A stretch of 11,004 bases of DNA from NCBI GenBank assembly GCA_900551355.1, contig URVR01000042.1, positions 1 through 11,004 on the forward strand. The letters are read 5' to 3'. Of this stretch, positions 1 to 6,022 are shown piece after piece. Below the pieces are notes generated by a model. It was not told the origin of the DNA. It ran no database searches and saw only the letters and a program-made list of their open reading frames with translations. The position numbers and the translations under genes are program-made. Within the stretch, counting starts at the first letter, position 1, and every line of letters starts with the position of its first letter. The stretch is from an uncultured Eubacteriales bacterium. GTDB lineage: Bacteria > Bacillota > Clostridia > Oscillospirales > Oscillospiraceae.

Positions 1-205
1 CCCCCGCCACCAGCTCGTAAAAGCCGCCCTTGTCCCGCACGGTCAGGGGCTGCAGGATGCCGTAGGCGCGGATGCTGTCCGCCAGCTCCCGCAGCGCCGT
101 CTCGTCAAAGCTGCGCCGGGGCTGCTGCGGGTTGGGACGCACCGTGTTGATGGGGATATAGCGAACACGGCTGGACAGGAATTCCCCCCTCTGGTTCTTC
201 TTCAT
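1..205 (-). CDS. ParB/Spo0J/Noc-family partition protein, N-terminal part only
   Basis: The first 68 codons are visible; the rest lies beyond the left edge. The N-terminal ParB domain is clear: IPINTVRPNPQQPRRSF at about residues 17-33, then a helix (ALRELADSIRAYGI) and QPLTVR, then ELVAG. This last piece is where the family's VAGERR nucleotide-binding (CTP) motif begins, and the next base, G, fits the expected Glu codon. The ATG at 205 is preceded by a strong AAAGGAGG ribosome site (215-222). Family members bind centromere-like parS sites (ParB/Spo0J) or Noc sites and act in chromosome segregation or nucleoid occlusion. Without the helix-turn-helix and C-terminal dimer domains I cannot tell ParB from Noc. 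It is transcribed in the same direction as the replication genes upstream but is separated from them by a terminator, so it needs its own promoter; I found no convincing one. Confidence 0.88.
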   Translation of the reverse strand, partial: MKKNQRGEFLSSRVRYIPINTVRPNPQQPRRSFDETALRELADSIRAYGILQPLTVRDKGGFYELVAG

Positions 206-298
206 GGTCTCCCCCTCCTTTGGCCCCATTGTACGGCGCCGGCGCCGCGAAACAGGGCACAAAGTGTCGGGAAATCCGAAAAAAGTAGTGTCGGACGC

Positions 299-323
299 AA
301 AAAAGACGCCGTTTGGCGTCTTT
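299..323 (-). terminator. Intrinsic terminator of the DnaD/helicase-loader operon
   Basis: Read on the minus strand, AAAGACGCC, loop AAAC and GGCGTCTTT form a perfect 9-bp stem followed by a run of six T (304-299). It begins 21 nt after the loader gene's TAA stop. On the plus strand the same stem is followed by TTTCTTT, so it could also work in the other direction. It separates this operon from the parB-like gene downstream. Confidence 0.87.
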
Positions 324-344
324 CTTTACGGTTATTTGACAAAT

Positions 345-1334
345 TTACTGCCGCTCGCGCTTCAGGCGGCGGATGTCCTCGCCGAAGAAGGGCAGGATCT
401 CGTACTCCCCTTCCAGCCGGGAGCGCACCGCCTGTCCGTAGCGGCTGCCGATGTCCTCCGGGGCCAGATTGGTGCTGATGATGGTGGCGCGCTTCTCCAT
501 CAGGCGGCCGTTGATGATCTGGTACAGGGCGCTCTGGACGAAGGCGGTGGTCATCTCCGTGCCCAGATCGTCCAGGATCAGCAGGTCACACTTCATGCAG
601 CGGTCCGCGTCCTCGCTGCCGCCGTCGTCCCGGCGGAACTTGGCGTCCTCGAACCGGCTGAACACGCTGGCGGCGGTGTCGTACACCACGGAAAAGCCGT
701 TCTCGCTGACTACCCGGGCGATGCAGGCGGAGAGAAACGTCTTGCCCAGTCCTGTGCCGCCGGACAGCAGCAGATTGCCGCCGCCCCGGGCAAACTGATA
801 GGCGTAGTCCCGGCAGACATCGAAGTTGCGCTCCATGTTCTCCCGGGGCGACACGCCGAAGTCCGGCTGCACCGCGCTGTCGTACCAGTCGAAGCTGAAC
901 GTCTCGAAGCTGTCCTCCCCCAGCGGCAGCAGGCGGGACAGCTCCGCCAGCTGCTCCCGGGCGTAGTAGGCCCGCAGGCACCGGCACACGCCGCCCTGCA
1001 CATAGCCGGTGTCGCCGCACTGGGCGCAGGCGGGCTTCTCCTCCAGCCAGTCCGCCGGATAGCCCAGGGAGGCCAGGAGCTGCGCCCGCTCCCGCTGGAG
1101 CTGGAGGTTCTCGTCCCGCAGCACCCGGATGGCGGGCAGCGGGTCGGTGCCCCGGGCCAGCGCGGAGGAGATGATGCGGCTCATGGTGCCCCGCAGCTCC
1201 GTGTCGATCTCCGCAAGCCGGGGCGCCCGGGCAAAGGCCGTGCGCCGCCGCTGCTCCAGCTGGGAGGCGCGGCGCTGCTTGTCCTCGTCAAAGCGGGCCA
1301 GCGCCCGCTGCATGATCCTGCCGTCGTATGCCAT
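345..1334 (-). CDS. DnaC/DnaI-like replicative helicase loader (AAA+ ATPase)
   Basis: A 329-residue AAA+ ATPase of the DnaC/DnaI/IstB-like type, expected to help load the replicative DNA helicase at origins or stalled forks. The first ~100 residues are helical and charged, coiled-coil-like. They are followed by four cysteines in a zinc-knuckle arrangement (C103, C106, C117, C119). The ATPase core has Walker A GGTGLGKT (192-199), Walker B LLILDD (251-256), a sensor-1-like STN (287-289) and a C-terminal basic tail. The ATG at 1334 (MAYDGRIM) is preferred over an in-frame ATG 36 nt upstream (1370) because AGAGGTGA sits just before it and the upstream start would overlap the previous gene. The DnaD-domain gene ends only 4 nt upstream, so the two are almost certainly co-expressed. 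An IS-linked IstB is the alternative, but there is no istA partner, and the zinc-knuckle N-terminus plus DnaD context favour a chromosomal loader. Confidence 0.88.
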   Translation of the reverse strand: MAYDGRIMQRALARFDEDKQRRASQLEQRRRTAFARAPRLAEIDTELRGTMSRIISSALARGTDPLPAIRVLRDENLQLQRERAQLLASLGYPADWLEEKPACAQCGDTGYVQGGVCRCLRAYYAREQLAELSRLLPLGEDSFETFSFDWYDSAVQPDFGVSPRENMERNFDVCRDYAYQFARGGGNLLLSGGTGLGKTFLSACIARVVSENGFSVVYDTAASVFSRFEDAKFRRDDGGSEDADRCMKCDLLILDDLGTEMTTAFVQSALYQIINGRLMEKRATIISTNLAPEDIGSRYGQAVRSRLEGEYEILPFFGEDIRRLKRERQ

Positions 1335-1338
1335 ATCG

Positions 1339-2262
1339 TCACCTCTTGATATACCGGCGCATCCACGCATTCTGCTGGCCGCCGGACTGGCCGCCGTCGG
1401 CGGGCGGCGTCCGGGCGGGCTTGCGCTCCTCGCCCCGCTGCACCTGCTGGGGGGTGTGCCACCCGCTGTCGTGCCAGCGGCGCAGGATGCCGTTGAGATA
1501 GCGCCAGTTCATGTCCTTCTTGTAAAATACCGTCCGCTCGTAGGCCATGGCCACCGTCTCCGGCGGGAAGCCCATGTCCATCCAGTCCGCGATGTAGCGG
1601 CTCTCCGCCTCCACCGGGGGACGGTCGGGCAGGTGCAGCGCCTGCATGTACGCCCCCATCTTCTGGCGGCGGCGGCTCCACGTCCGCAGGTAGGCGGCGG
1701 CGCTGACCTGATCGAAAAGCCCCAGCTGCGCCCAGTGGTAACCCTCCTTCTCCACCTGCCGCATGGTGGGGCGGCGTCCCTCGCCCCACTGGGCCTTGGC
1801 GCGCTCCACACAGTGGCACAGCAGCAGATAGATCACGTCCGCCGGCAGGCCCAGATCGTCGTACAGTCCCGCCAGAATTTGCAGGTCGGCGGTGCGCAGC
1901 TTCTTGCCCAGCTGCTGCTCCGCCTGCGGGATCAGCAGGCGGAAGCCCTCGTTGTCCGTCAGCAGGGCGGTGATGTCCTCCGTGGAGTAGACGGGCCGCT
2001 CCGCCGCCGGCTCGGGACGGGGCTGCTGGGGACGGGGCAGCAGCCCCAGCTCCTGCAAAACGCCCTCCGCCGCGTCTATGCGCAGGCGGCTCATGGTGGG
2101 CAGCGCCCGCTCCAGCTCCTCCGGCGTGACGCCCCGGCCAAACCGCTGGAGCGCCAGATACAGCAACGCCGCGTCGCCCTCGCCCCGCTTGAGCAGGCTC
2201 TCCACCGCCGAGGCGGGCAGGGTCATATTCTCTTGTCCGCCCCGGAGGATATAGCCGCTCAT
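1339..2262 (-). CDS. DnaD-domain primosome protein
   Basis: A 307-residue DnaD/DnaB-family protein of Firmicutes replication initiation, which binds DNA and helps recruit the helicase and its loader. Residues ~10-78 look like the N-terminal winged-helix region, followed by a Pro-rich linker (~77-90). There appear to be two DnaD-type helical domains, ~95-197 and ~205-275. The second ends in the family's characteristic YLNGILRRWHDSGWHT stretch (255-270), corresponding to the Y-x3-I-x3-W signature of DnaD domains. The tail is basic and disordered (RKPARTPP...). The ATG at 2262 has AAGGAGG 8 nt upstream and a promoter just before it (2294-2322). It is the first gene of a two-gene operon with the helicase loader. 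It may combine the roles of the separate DnaD and DnaB proteins of Bacillus, but that is inference. Confidence 0.87.
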   Translation of the reverse strand: MSGYILRGGQENMTLPASAVESLLKRGEGDAALLYLALQRFGRGVTPEELERALPTMSRLRIDAAEGVLQELGLLPRPQQPRPEPAAERPVYSTEDITALLTDNEGFRLLIPQAEQQLGKKLRTADLQILAGLYDDLGLPADVIYLLLCHCVERAKAQWGEGRRPTMRQVEKEGYHWAQLGLFDQVSAAAYLRTWSRRRQKMGAYMQALHLPDRPPVEAESRYIADWMDMGFPPETVAMAYERTVFYKKDMNWRYLNGILRRWHDSGWHTPQQVQRGEERKPARTPPADGGQSGGQQNAWMRRYIKR

Positions 2263-2293
2263 GGACAGGGCCTCCTTTTTTGTCAGTGCCCCT

Positions 2294-2322
2294 ATTTTAC
2301 ATGAAAAGTGGAGCGGCGTAAA
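2294..2322 (-). promoter_or_regulatory. Sigma-A-type promoter for the DnaD/loader operon
   Basis: On the minus strand, TTTACG (2322-2317, 4/6 to TTGACA) and TAAAAT (2299-2294, 5/6 to TATAAT) are separated by exactly 17 nt. The predicted start near 2287 leaves a leader of about 25 nt containing AAGGAGG before the ATG at 2262. It lies back to back with the zapA promoter; the two -35 boxes are about 50 bp apart, with an AT-rich stretch (2336-2350) between them. Confidence 0.68.
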
Positions 2323-2371
2323 GCGGGCGCGGTCACATTTTTACAAATTTCCGCTTTTCGCCAAAATACAC

Positions 2372-2399
2372 TTTCCACGCCGGGAAATTGTGCTATAAT
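2372..2399 (+). promoter_or_regulatory. Sigma-A-type extended -10 promoter for zapA-U32
   Basis: TTTCCA (2372-2377, 4/6 to TTGACA), a 16-nt spacer, then a perfect TATAAT (2394-2399) preceded by TGC, which makes an extended -10 element. Transcription should begin near 2406, giving a leader of about 55 nt that ends in AGAGGAGG (2446-2453) 7 nt before the zapA ATG. Confidence 0.75.
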
Positions 2400-2400
2400 G

Positions 2401-2417
2401 GATGCTGTATAAGCATC
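2401..2417 (+). repeat. Inverted repeat at the predicted zapA transcription start
   Basis: GATGCT, 5-nt loop GTATA, AGCATC: a perfect 6-bp inverted repeat placed across the predicted +1 of the zapA promoter, starting two bases after the -10 box. It could be an operator or, if transcription starts at its left end, a 5' RNA hairpin. It lacks a T-run and is too short to be a strong terminator. The function is unknown. Confidence 0.45.
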
Positions 2418-2460
2418 TCTACCAGTAGAATTTTTACGGATACACAGAGGAGGTTGACCT

Positions 2461-2778
2461 ATGGCGAATCGGGTAACGATGACCATCTGCGGCACGGAGT
2501 ATACGCTGGTGGCGGAGGAGGACGCGGCCTACATGGAGAAGGTAGGCGCCATGGTGGACGGTGAGATGCGTCAGCTGATGGACGGCGCCCACATGAGCCG
2601 CGACAACGCTGCCGTGCTGGCCGCCGTGAATCTGGCGGACGAGCTGTGCAAGGCCCAGGAGAATGCCGATAACCTGCGCCGCCAGCTGAAGACCTATCTG
2701 GACGAGGCCAGCCGCGCCAAGAGCGAGGCCGCCGAGCTGCGCCGCAAGCTGCAGAATCAGCAGGGCCGCAAGGGATGA
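2461..2778 (+). CDS. zapA: ZapA-like cell-division protein
   Basis: A 105-residue protein matching ZapA in length and layout. ZapA is a cytoplasmic protein that bundles FtsZ filaments and stabilises the Z-ring. The N-terminal head (VTMTICGTEYTLVAEED, residues 5-21) is the typical ZapA beta-strand region. It is followed by the conserved DNAAVLAAVNLADEL helix (48-62) and a long coiled coil (~60-100) rich in Lys/Glu/Arg. The ATG at 2461 has an excellent AGAGGAGG site 7 nt upstream and an extended -10 promoter further up. Its TGA overlaps the start of the U32 gene in an ATGA, which suggests translational coupling. The zapA next to a U32 peptidase gene is an arrangement I recall from other Clostridia, which supports the call. 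Confidence 0.9.
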   Translation: MANRVTMTICGTEYTLVAEEDAAYMEKVGAMVDGEMRQLMDGAHMSRDNAAVLAAVNLADELCKAQENADNLRRQLKTYLDEASRAKSEAAELRRKLQNQQGRKG

Positions 2779-4916
2779 TGGAGCTTCTCTCCCCCGCCGG
2801 CGGCTTTGACTCCCTCATCGCCGCCGTCCAGACCGGCGCGGACGCGGTATACATGGGCTTCGGTGCGTTCAATGCGCGGCGCAGCGCCAAGAATTTCACC
2901 GACGAGGAATTTGCGTCGGCGGTTTCTTATTGCCATTTGCGGGGTGTACGGGTCTTTTTGACGCTGAACACCCTGCTGACCGACCGGGAGCTGGTACAGG
3001 CCGAGGACGCCCTGAAAAAAGCCTGCGCCATGGGCGTGGACGCCATACTGGTGCAGGACTGGGGGCTTCTGACGCTGGCGCGGGAGATCGTGCCGGACGT
3101 GCCGCTCCACGCCAGCACCCAGATGAGCCTGTTCACCCTGGGCGGCGCCAACGAGGCCGCCGCCCTGGGCATGGAACGGGTGGTGCTGGCCCGGGAGCTG
3201 AACCGGGACGAGGTGCGGGAGATCTGCGCCGGCTGTTCCGCTGAGATCGAGATCTTTATCCACGGCGCGCTTTGTATGTGCTACTCCGGACAGTGCGAGA
3301 TGAGCGCCGTGGTGGGTGAGCGCAGCGGCAACCGGGGCGCCTGCGCCCAGCCCTGCCGCCTGCCCTACGGGGTCGACGGCCCCTGCCGGGGCGGGCATCC
3401 CCTGAGCCTGAAGGACGCCAATCTCTCCGCGTATCTGGCGGAAATGGATAAGATGGGTGTGGCCTGCCTCAAGCTGGAGGGCCGCATGAAGCGCCCGGAA
3501 TATGTGGCGGTCATCACCGGCATCTACCGGCGGCTGCTCGATGAAAAGCGCCGTCCTACGGCGGAGGAAGCCCGTCAGCTGGAGCAGGCCTTCTCCCGCA
3601 GCGGGTTTACCGACGGGTACTGGCTGGGCAAGAAGGGCACCCAGATGTTCGGCACCCGTCCGGAGAACGCGCCGGAACCCAAGGAGCTGTTCGCCGAGGC
3701 GCGGGCGCAGTACGAAAACGGGCGGGAAAACCGGAGGATACCGGTGTCTCTGGCCATCCGGGTGCAGGCGGGCAAGCCGGTGTCGCTGGCAGTGGCCTGC
3801 CAGAGCAACAACGGTCTGATGAACGTATGGGCGCAGGGCCCGGTGCCGGAGACGGCCCGCAGCCGCGCCCTGACCGCCGAGGAGCTGCGGGAGCGGCTGA
3901 GCAAGACCGGCGGCACCGTGTTCACGGTGGAGCAGTTCCGCGCGGAGCTGGACGACGGTCTGATGCTGCCGGCCAGCGTCATCAACGGCCTGCGGCGGGA
4001 CGCGCTGGAGGGGCTGAAGCAGCGGCTGGAGCAGGACTGGTTCCTGCGGCGGATGAGCCCCTGGCAGAAGGAGGAACTGCGGCAGGGCCGCGACCCCCAC
4101 GTCCGGCGTGTGCTGGAGGCGGCGGCGCTGCCCGAAGCCCCGGAGCCGCCCAAGACGATGCGCTTTACCTGCTCCGTATTGAAGGCCCAGCAGGTGACGG
4201 CGGCGCTGCTGGCGGAAAAGCCCGCCATCGTGTACGTCCCCATTGAGGAGCTGGAGCGGCTGGACGCCGGTCTGGACTGGGGCAAAACGGAGCTGTGCGC
4301 CGTGCTGCCCCGCATTTTCCGGACGGCGGACGAGCCGGTGCTGCGGCAGCTTCTGGAGCGGCATCCGGAGGCGACGGCGGTGGCTGTCGGCAATCTGGGT
4401 CACCTGCCCGTCGTGCGGGGCCTGGGGCGGACGCTGCGGGGCGACTGCGGACTGAACGTCTTCAACTCCCGCGCCCTCCTGTTCTGGCGGGAGCAGGGAC
4501 TGTCCAGCGCCACGGTGTCCTTTGAGCTGCGGTGGCAGCAGATACGCGATCTGAACAAGCACCTGCCCTGCGAGGCCATCGTCTACGGGCGGCTGCCGCT
4601 GATGGTGACGGAGAACTGTGTCACCCGGTGTAATGTGGGCTGTACCCACGGGGCAGGCAGCGTCCTCACCGACCGTACCGGCGCACAATTCCCCGTGACC
4701 TGCGGCTACGGCTGCCGGTGCGAGATCCAGAACAGCAGGACGCTGTTTCTGGCCGACAAGCCGGAGATGCACCGCTGCGGCCTGACCTACGGGCGGCTGC
4801 GGTTCACCACGGAGACGCCGGAGCAGTGCGCCGCCGTGCTGCGGCGGTACAAGGACGGCGGCGACTGGACGCCGGACGACACGACACGCGGGTTGTTTTA
4901 CCGGGGCGTCGAGTAA
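2775..4916 (+). CDS. U32 peptidase-family protein (RlhA-like)
   Basis: A 713-residue member of family U32. The family signature is complete at residues 159-177 (E-x-F-x2-G-A-L-C-x4-G-x-C-x-M-S), followed by C190 and C194 in the GACAQPCR element; these cysteines are candidate Fe-S ligands. The LSPAGGFDSLIAAVQTGADAVY start and KLEGRMKRPEYV (233-244) are typical of the TIM-barrel-like core (~1-300). A middle region (~320-460) probably corresponds to the DUF3656-type insert, and a C-terminal part (~465-713) carries a second cysteine set (C615, C619, C623, C643, C647, C649, C668). E. coli RlhA, a long U32 protein, is needed for hydroxylation of 23S rRNA C2501. A similar RNA-modification role is more likely here than true proteolysis, but this is inference. 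The start may be 2775 (ATG overlapping the zapA stop) or the adjacent ATG at 2778; the sequence does not decide. Confidence 0.85.
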   Translation: MMELLSPAGGFDSLIAAVQTGADAVYMGFGAFNARRSAKNFTDEEFASAVSYCHLRGVRVFLTLNTLLTDRELVQAEDALKKACAMGVDAILVQDWGLLTLAREIVPDVPLHASTQMSLFTLGGANEAAALGMERVVLARELNRDEVREICAGCSAEIEIFIHGALCMCYSGQCEMSAVVGERSGNRGACAQPCRLPYGVDGPCRGGHPLSLKDANLSAYLAEMDKMGVACLKLEGRMKRPEYVAVITGIYRRLLDEKRRPTAEEARQLEQAFSRSGFTDGYWLGKKGTQMFGTRPENAPEPKELFAEARAQYENGRENRRIPVSLAIRVQAGKPVSLAVACQSNNGLMNVWAQGPVPETARSRALTAEELRERLSKTGGTVFTVEQFRAELDDGLMLPASVINGLRRDALEGLKQRLEQDWFLRRMSPWQKEELRQGRDPHVRRVLEAAALPEAPEPPKTMRFTCSVLKAQQVTAALLAEKPAIVYVPIEELERLDAGLDWGKTELCAVLPRIFRTADEPVLRQLLERHPEATAVAVGNLGHLPVVRGLGRTLRGDCGLNVFNSRALLFWREQGLSSATVSFELRWQQIRDLNKHLPCEAIVYGRLPLMVTENCVTRCNVGCTHGAGSVLTDRTGAQFPVTCGYGCRCEIQNSRTLFLADKPEMHRCGLTYGRLRFTTETPEQCAAVLRRYKDGGDWTPDDTTRGLFYRGVE

Positions 4917-4932
4917 ACGAGGCGTATAATTC

Positions 4933-4948
4933 TTGTAGTATATTACAA
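4933..4948 (+). promoter_or_regulatory. 16-bp imperfect palindrome upstream of dut, possible operator
   Basis: TTGTAGTATATTACAA reads as TTGTA, six central bases and TACAA; 14 of 16 positions are symmetric. It sits in the 65-bp gap 4917-4981, which is strikingly AT-rich against the GC-rich genes on both sides. A weak promoter could overlap it (TTGTAG 4933-4938, 18-nt spacer, CATATT 4957-4962), and an isolated TATAAT lies at 4925-4930 without a good -35. The symmetry suggests a dimeric repressor site controlling the dut-to-GH13 genes; the regulator is unknown. Confidence 0.4.
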
Positions 4949-4981
4949 ATAGTTTTCATATTTTCAGAAAAAGGTGTTCTT

Positions 4982-5431
4982 ATGGAGTTAAAGATCAAAG
5001 CCCTGTCCCCCAAAATCGGAACGGATATCCCCCTGCCCTGCTTTGCCACGGTGGGGGCGGCGTGCATGGATCTGTGCGCCTGCATCGACCAGCCGGTGAC
5101 GCTGGCCGCCGGTGAGCGGCGGCTCATCCCCACCGGTCTCGCCATCGCCCTGCCGTCGGCGGACTATGTGGCGCTGGTGTTTGCCCGCAGCGGGCTGGGC
5201 ATCAAGCAGGGCGTGTGTCTCGCCAACGGCGTGGGCGTCATCGACAGCGACTACCGCGGCGAGATCGGCGTGGGGCTGGTGAATCTGGGCAACAGCCCCT
5301 ACACCGTCCGGCCCGGCGACCGCATCGCCCAGCTGATGGTGACGCCGGTGGTACGACCCACGGTGGTGCCGGTCAGCGAGCTGGACGAGACAGACCGGGG
5401 CGCAGGCGGCTTCGGCTCCACGGGGCGGTGA
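4982..5431 (+). CDS. dut: dUTP diphosphatase (dUTPase)
   Basis: A 149-residue trimeric-type dUTPase, which hydrolyses dUTP to dUMP and pyrophosphate, keeping uracil out of DNA and supplying dUMP for thymidylate synthesis. All five family motifs are present. Motif 1 is ATVGAACMDLCA (22-33), somewhat divergent from the usual GSAGxDL. Motif 2 is ARSGLGIK (68-75). Motif 3 is NGVGVIDSDYRGEI (82-95), with D88 as the probable catalytic Asp. Motif 4 is RPGDRIAQL (110-118). Motif 5 is RGAGGFGSTGR at the very C-terminus, with F144 expected to stack on the uracil ring. The length is normal. The ATG at 4982 follows AAAAAGGTG; the open frame continues upstream into the U32 coding region, but the family begins here. 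The maf gene starts 5 nt after its stop, which pairs two nucleotide-sanitising enzymes. Confidence 0.93.
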   Translation: MELKIKALSPKIGTDIPLPCFATVGAACMDLCACIDQPVTLAAGERRLIPTGLAIALPSADYVALVFARSGLGIKQGVCLANGVGVIDSDYRGEIGVGLVNLGNSPYTVRPGDRIAQLMVTPVVRPTVVPVSELDETDRGAGGFGSTGR

Positions 5432-5436
5432 GCGGT

Positions 5437-6009
5437 ATGGCAAGGATCGTACTGGCCTCCGGCTCCCCCCGGAGGCAGGAGCTTTTGCAGCGCATCGGCA
5501 TCCGCGATTTTACCGTCCGGGTGCCCCAGGTGGAGGAGTGGTATCCCGACGGCCTGACGCCGGAGGAGATCGTGTGCTACATCTCCCGGGAGAAATCGCA
5601 GGCAGTCCCCTCCGACGAGGAGGAGATCGTCATCACCGCCGACACCATGGTGTTTCTGGACGACAAAAAGCTGGGCAAGCCCGCCAACCAGGCGGAGGCG
5701 CTGGCCATGCTGACGGCCTTGCAGGGGCGGCACCACACTGTCTGCACCGGCGTGACGGTGCGGCAGGGCGCGCACGTTCTGACCCGGGCGCAGGCCACGG
5801 ACGTCTATTTCCGCCCCGCATCGGAGGCGGAGCTGCGGGCCTACATCGCCGGGGGCGAGCCCATGGACAAGGCGGGGGCCTACGGCGTACAGGGGCAGGG
5901 CGCGCTGCTGGTGGAACGCATCGACGGCGACTTTTTCAATGTGATGGGTCTGCCGGTGCTGCTGCTCAGCCGGATGCTGGCGGAGTTCGGCGTCACGCTG
6001 CTGGGCTGA
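5437..6009 (+). CDS. maf: Maf-family nucleotide pyrophosphatase
   Basis: A 190-residue Maf protein, of normal family length. Maf enzymes hydrolyse non-canonical or pyrimidine nucleoside triphosphates (dTTP/UTP type) to monophosphates, and Bacillus Maf has been linked to septum control. The motifs are textbook: LASGSPRRQELL (6-17), ITADTMV (66-72, the substrate/metal Asp region), the conserved Lys-containing KLGKP (78-82), EPMDKAGAYGVQG (141-153) and GDFFNVMGLP (164-173). The ATG at 5437 lies 5 nt after the dut stop. The upstream purine-rich stretch (GGGGCGGTGAG) is a weak ribosome site, so expression may depend on coupling to dut. It is followed 13 nt later by mreC; a maf gene just ahead of the mre cluster is a common Firmicutes arrangement. 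Confidence 0.92.
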   Translation: MARIVLASGSPRRQELLQRIGIRDFTVRVPQVEEWYPDGLTPEEIVCYISREKSQAVPSDEEEIVITADTMVFLDDKKLGKPANQAEALAMLTALQGRHHTVCTGVTVRQGAHVLTRAQATDVYFRPASEAELRAYIAGGEPMDKAGAYGVQGQGALLVERIDGDFFNVMGLPVLLLSRMLAEFGVTLLG

Positions 6010-6022
6010 GAGGAAACAACGG

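Noticed and set aside
235..246. Tandem GGCGCC palindromes upstream of the parB-like gene
   Set aside because: Two copies of a short GC-only palindrome in GC-rich DNA are expected by chance, and I see no further symmetry around them.
228..256. Possible parB promoter on the minus strand with TACAAT as -10 (233-228)
   Set aside because: No acceptable -35 at 16-18 nt, and the predicted start would fall within the ribosome site, leaving too short a leader.
204..2304. Long plus-strand open frames opposite the helicase loader and DnaD genes
   Set aside because: They are antisense shadows with His/Gln/Ala-rich composition, and lack conserved motifs; the minus-strand genes have Walker motifs and DnaD signatures with proper ribosome sites.
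2757..4772. A 671-codon open frame on the minus strand opposite the U32 gene
   Set aside because: Low-complexity Gln/His/Arg/Pro-rich translation typical of antisense frames in GC-rich genes; the U32 family signature is on the plus strand.
4925..4930. Perfect TATAAT after the U32 stop as a stand-alone dut promoter
   Set aside because: The -35 position reads CGGGGC and there is no TGn extension; the box alone is not enough.
4718..4981. Extended N-terminus for dUTPase from an upstream ATG at 4718
   Set aside because: The extension is the U32 coding sequence in another frame; dUTPase homology begins at the ATG at 4982, which has its own ribosome site.
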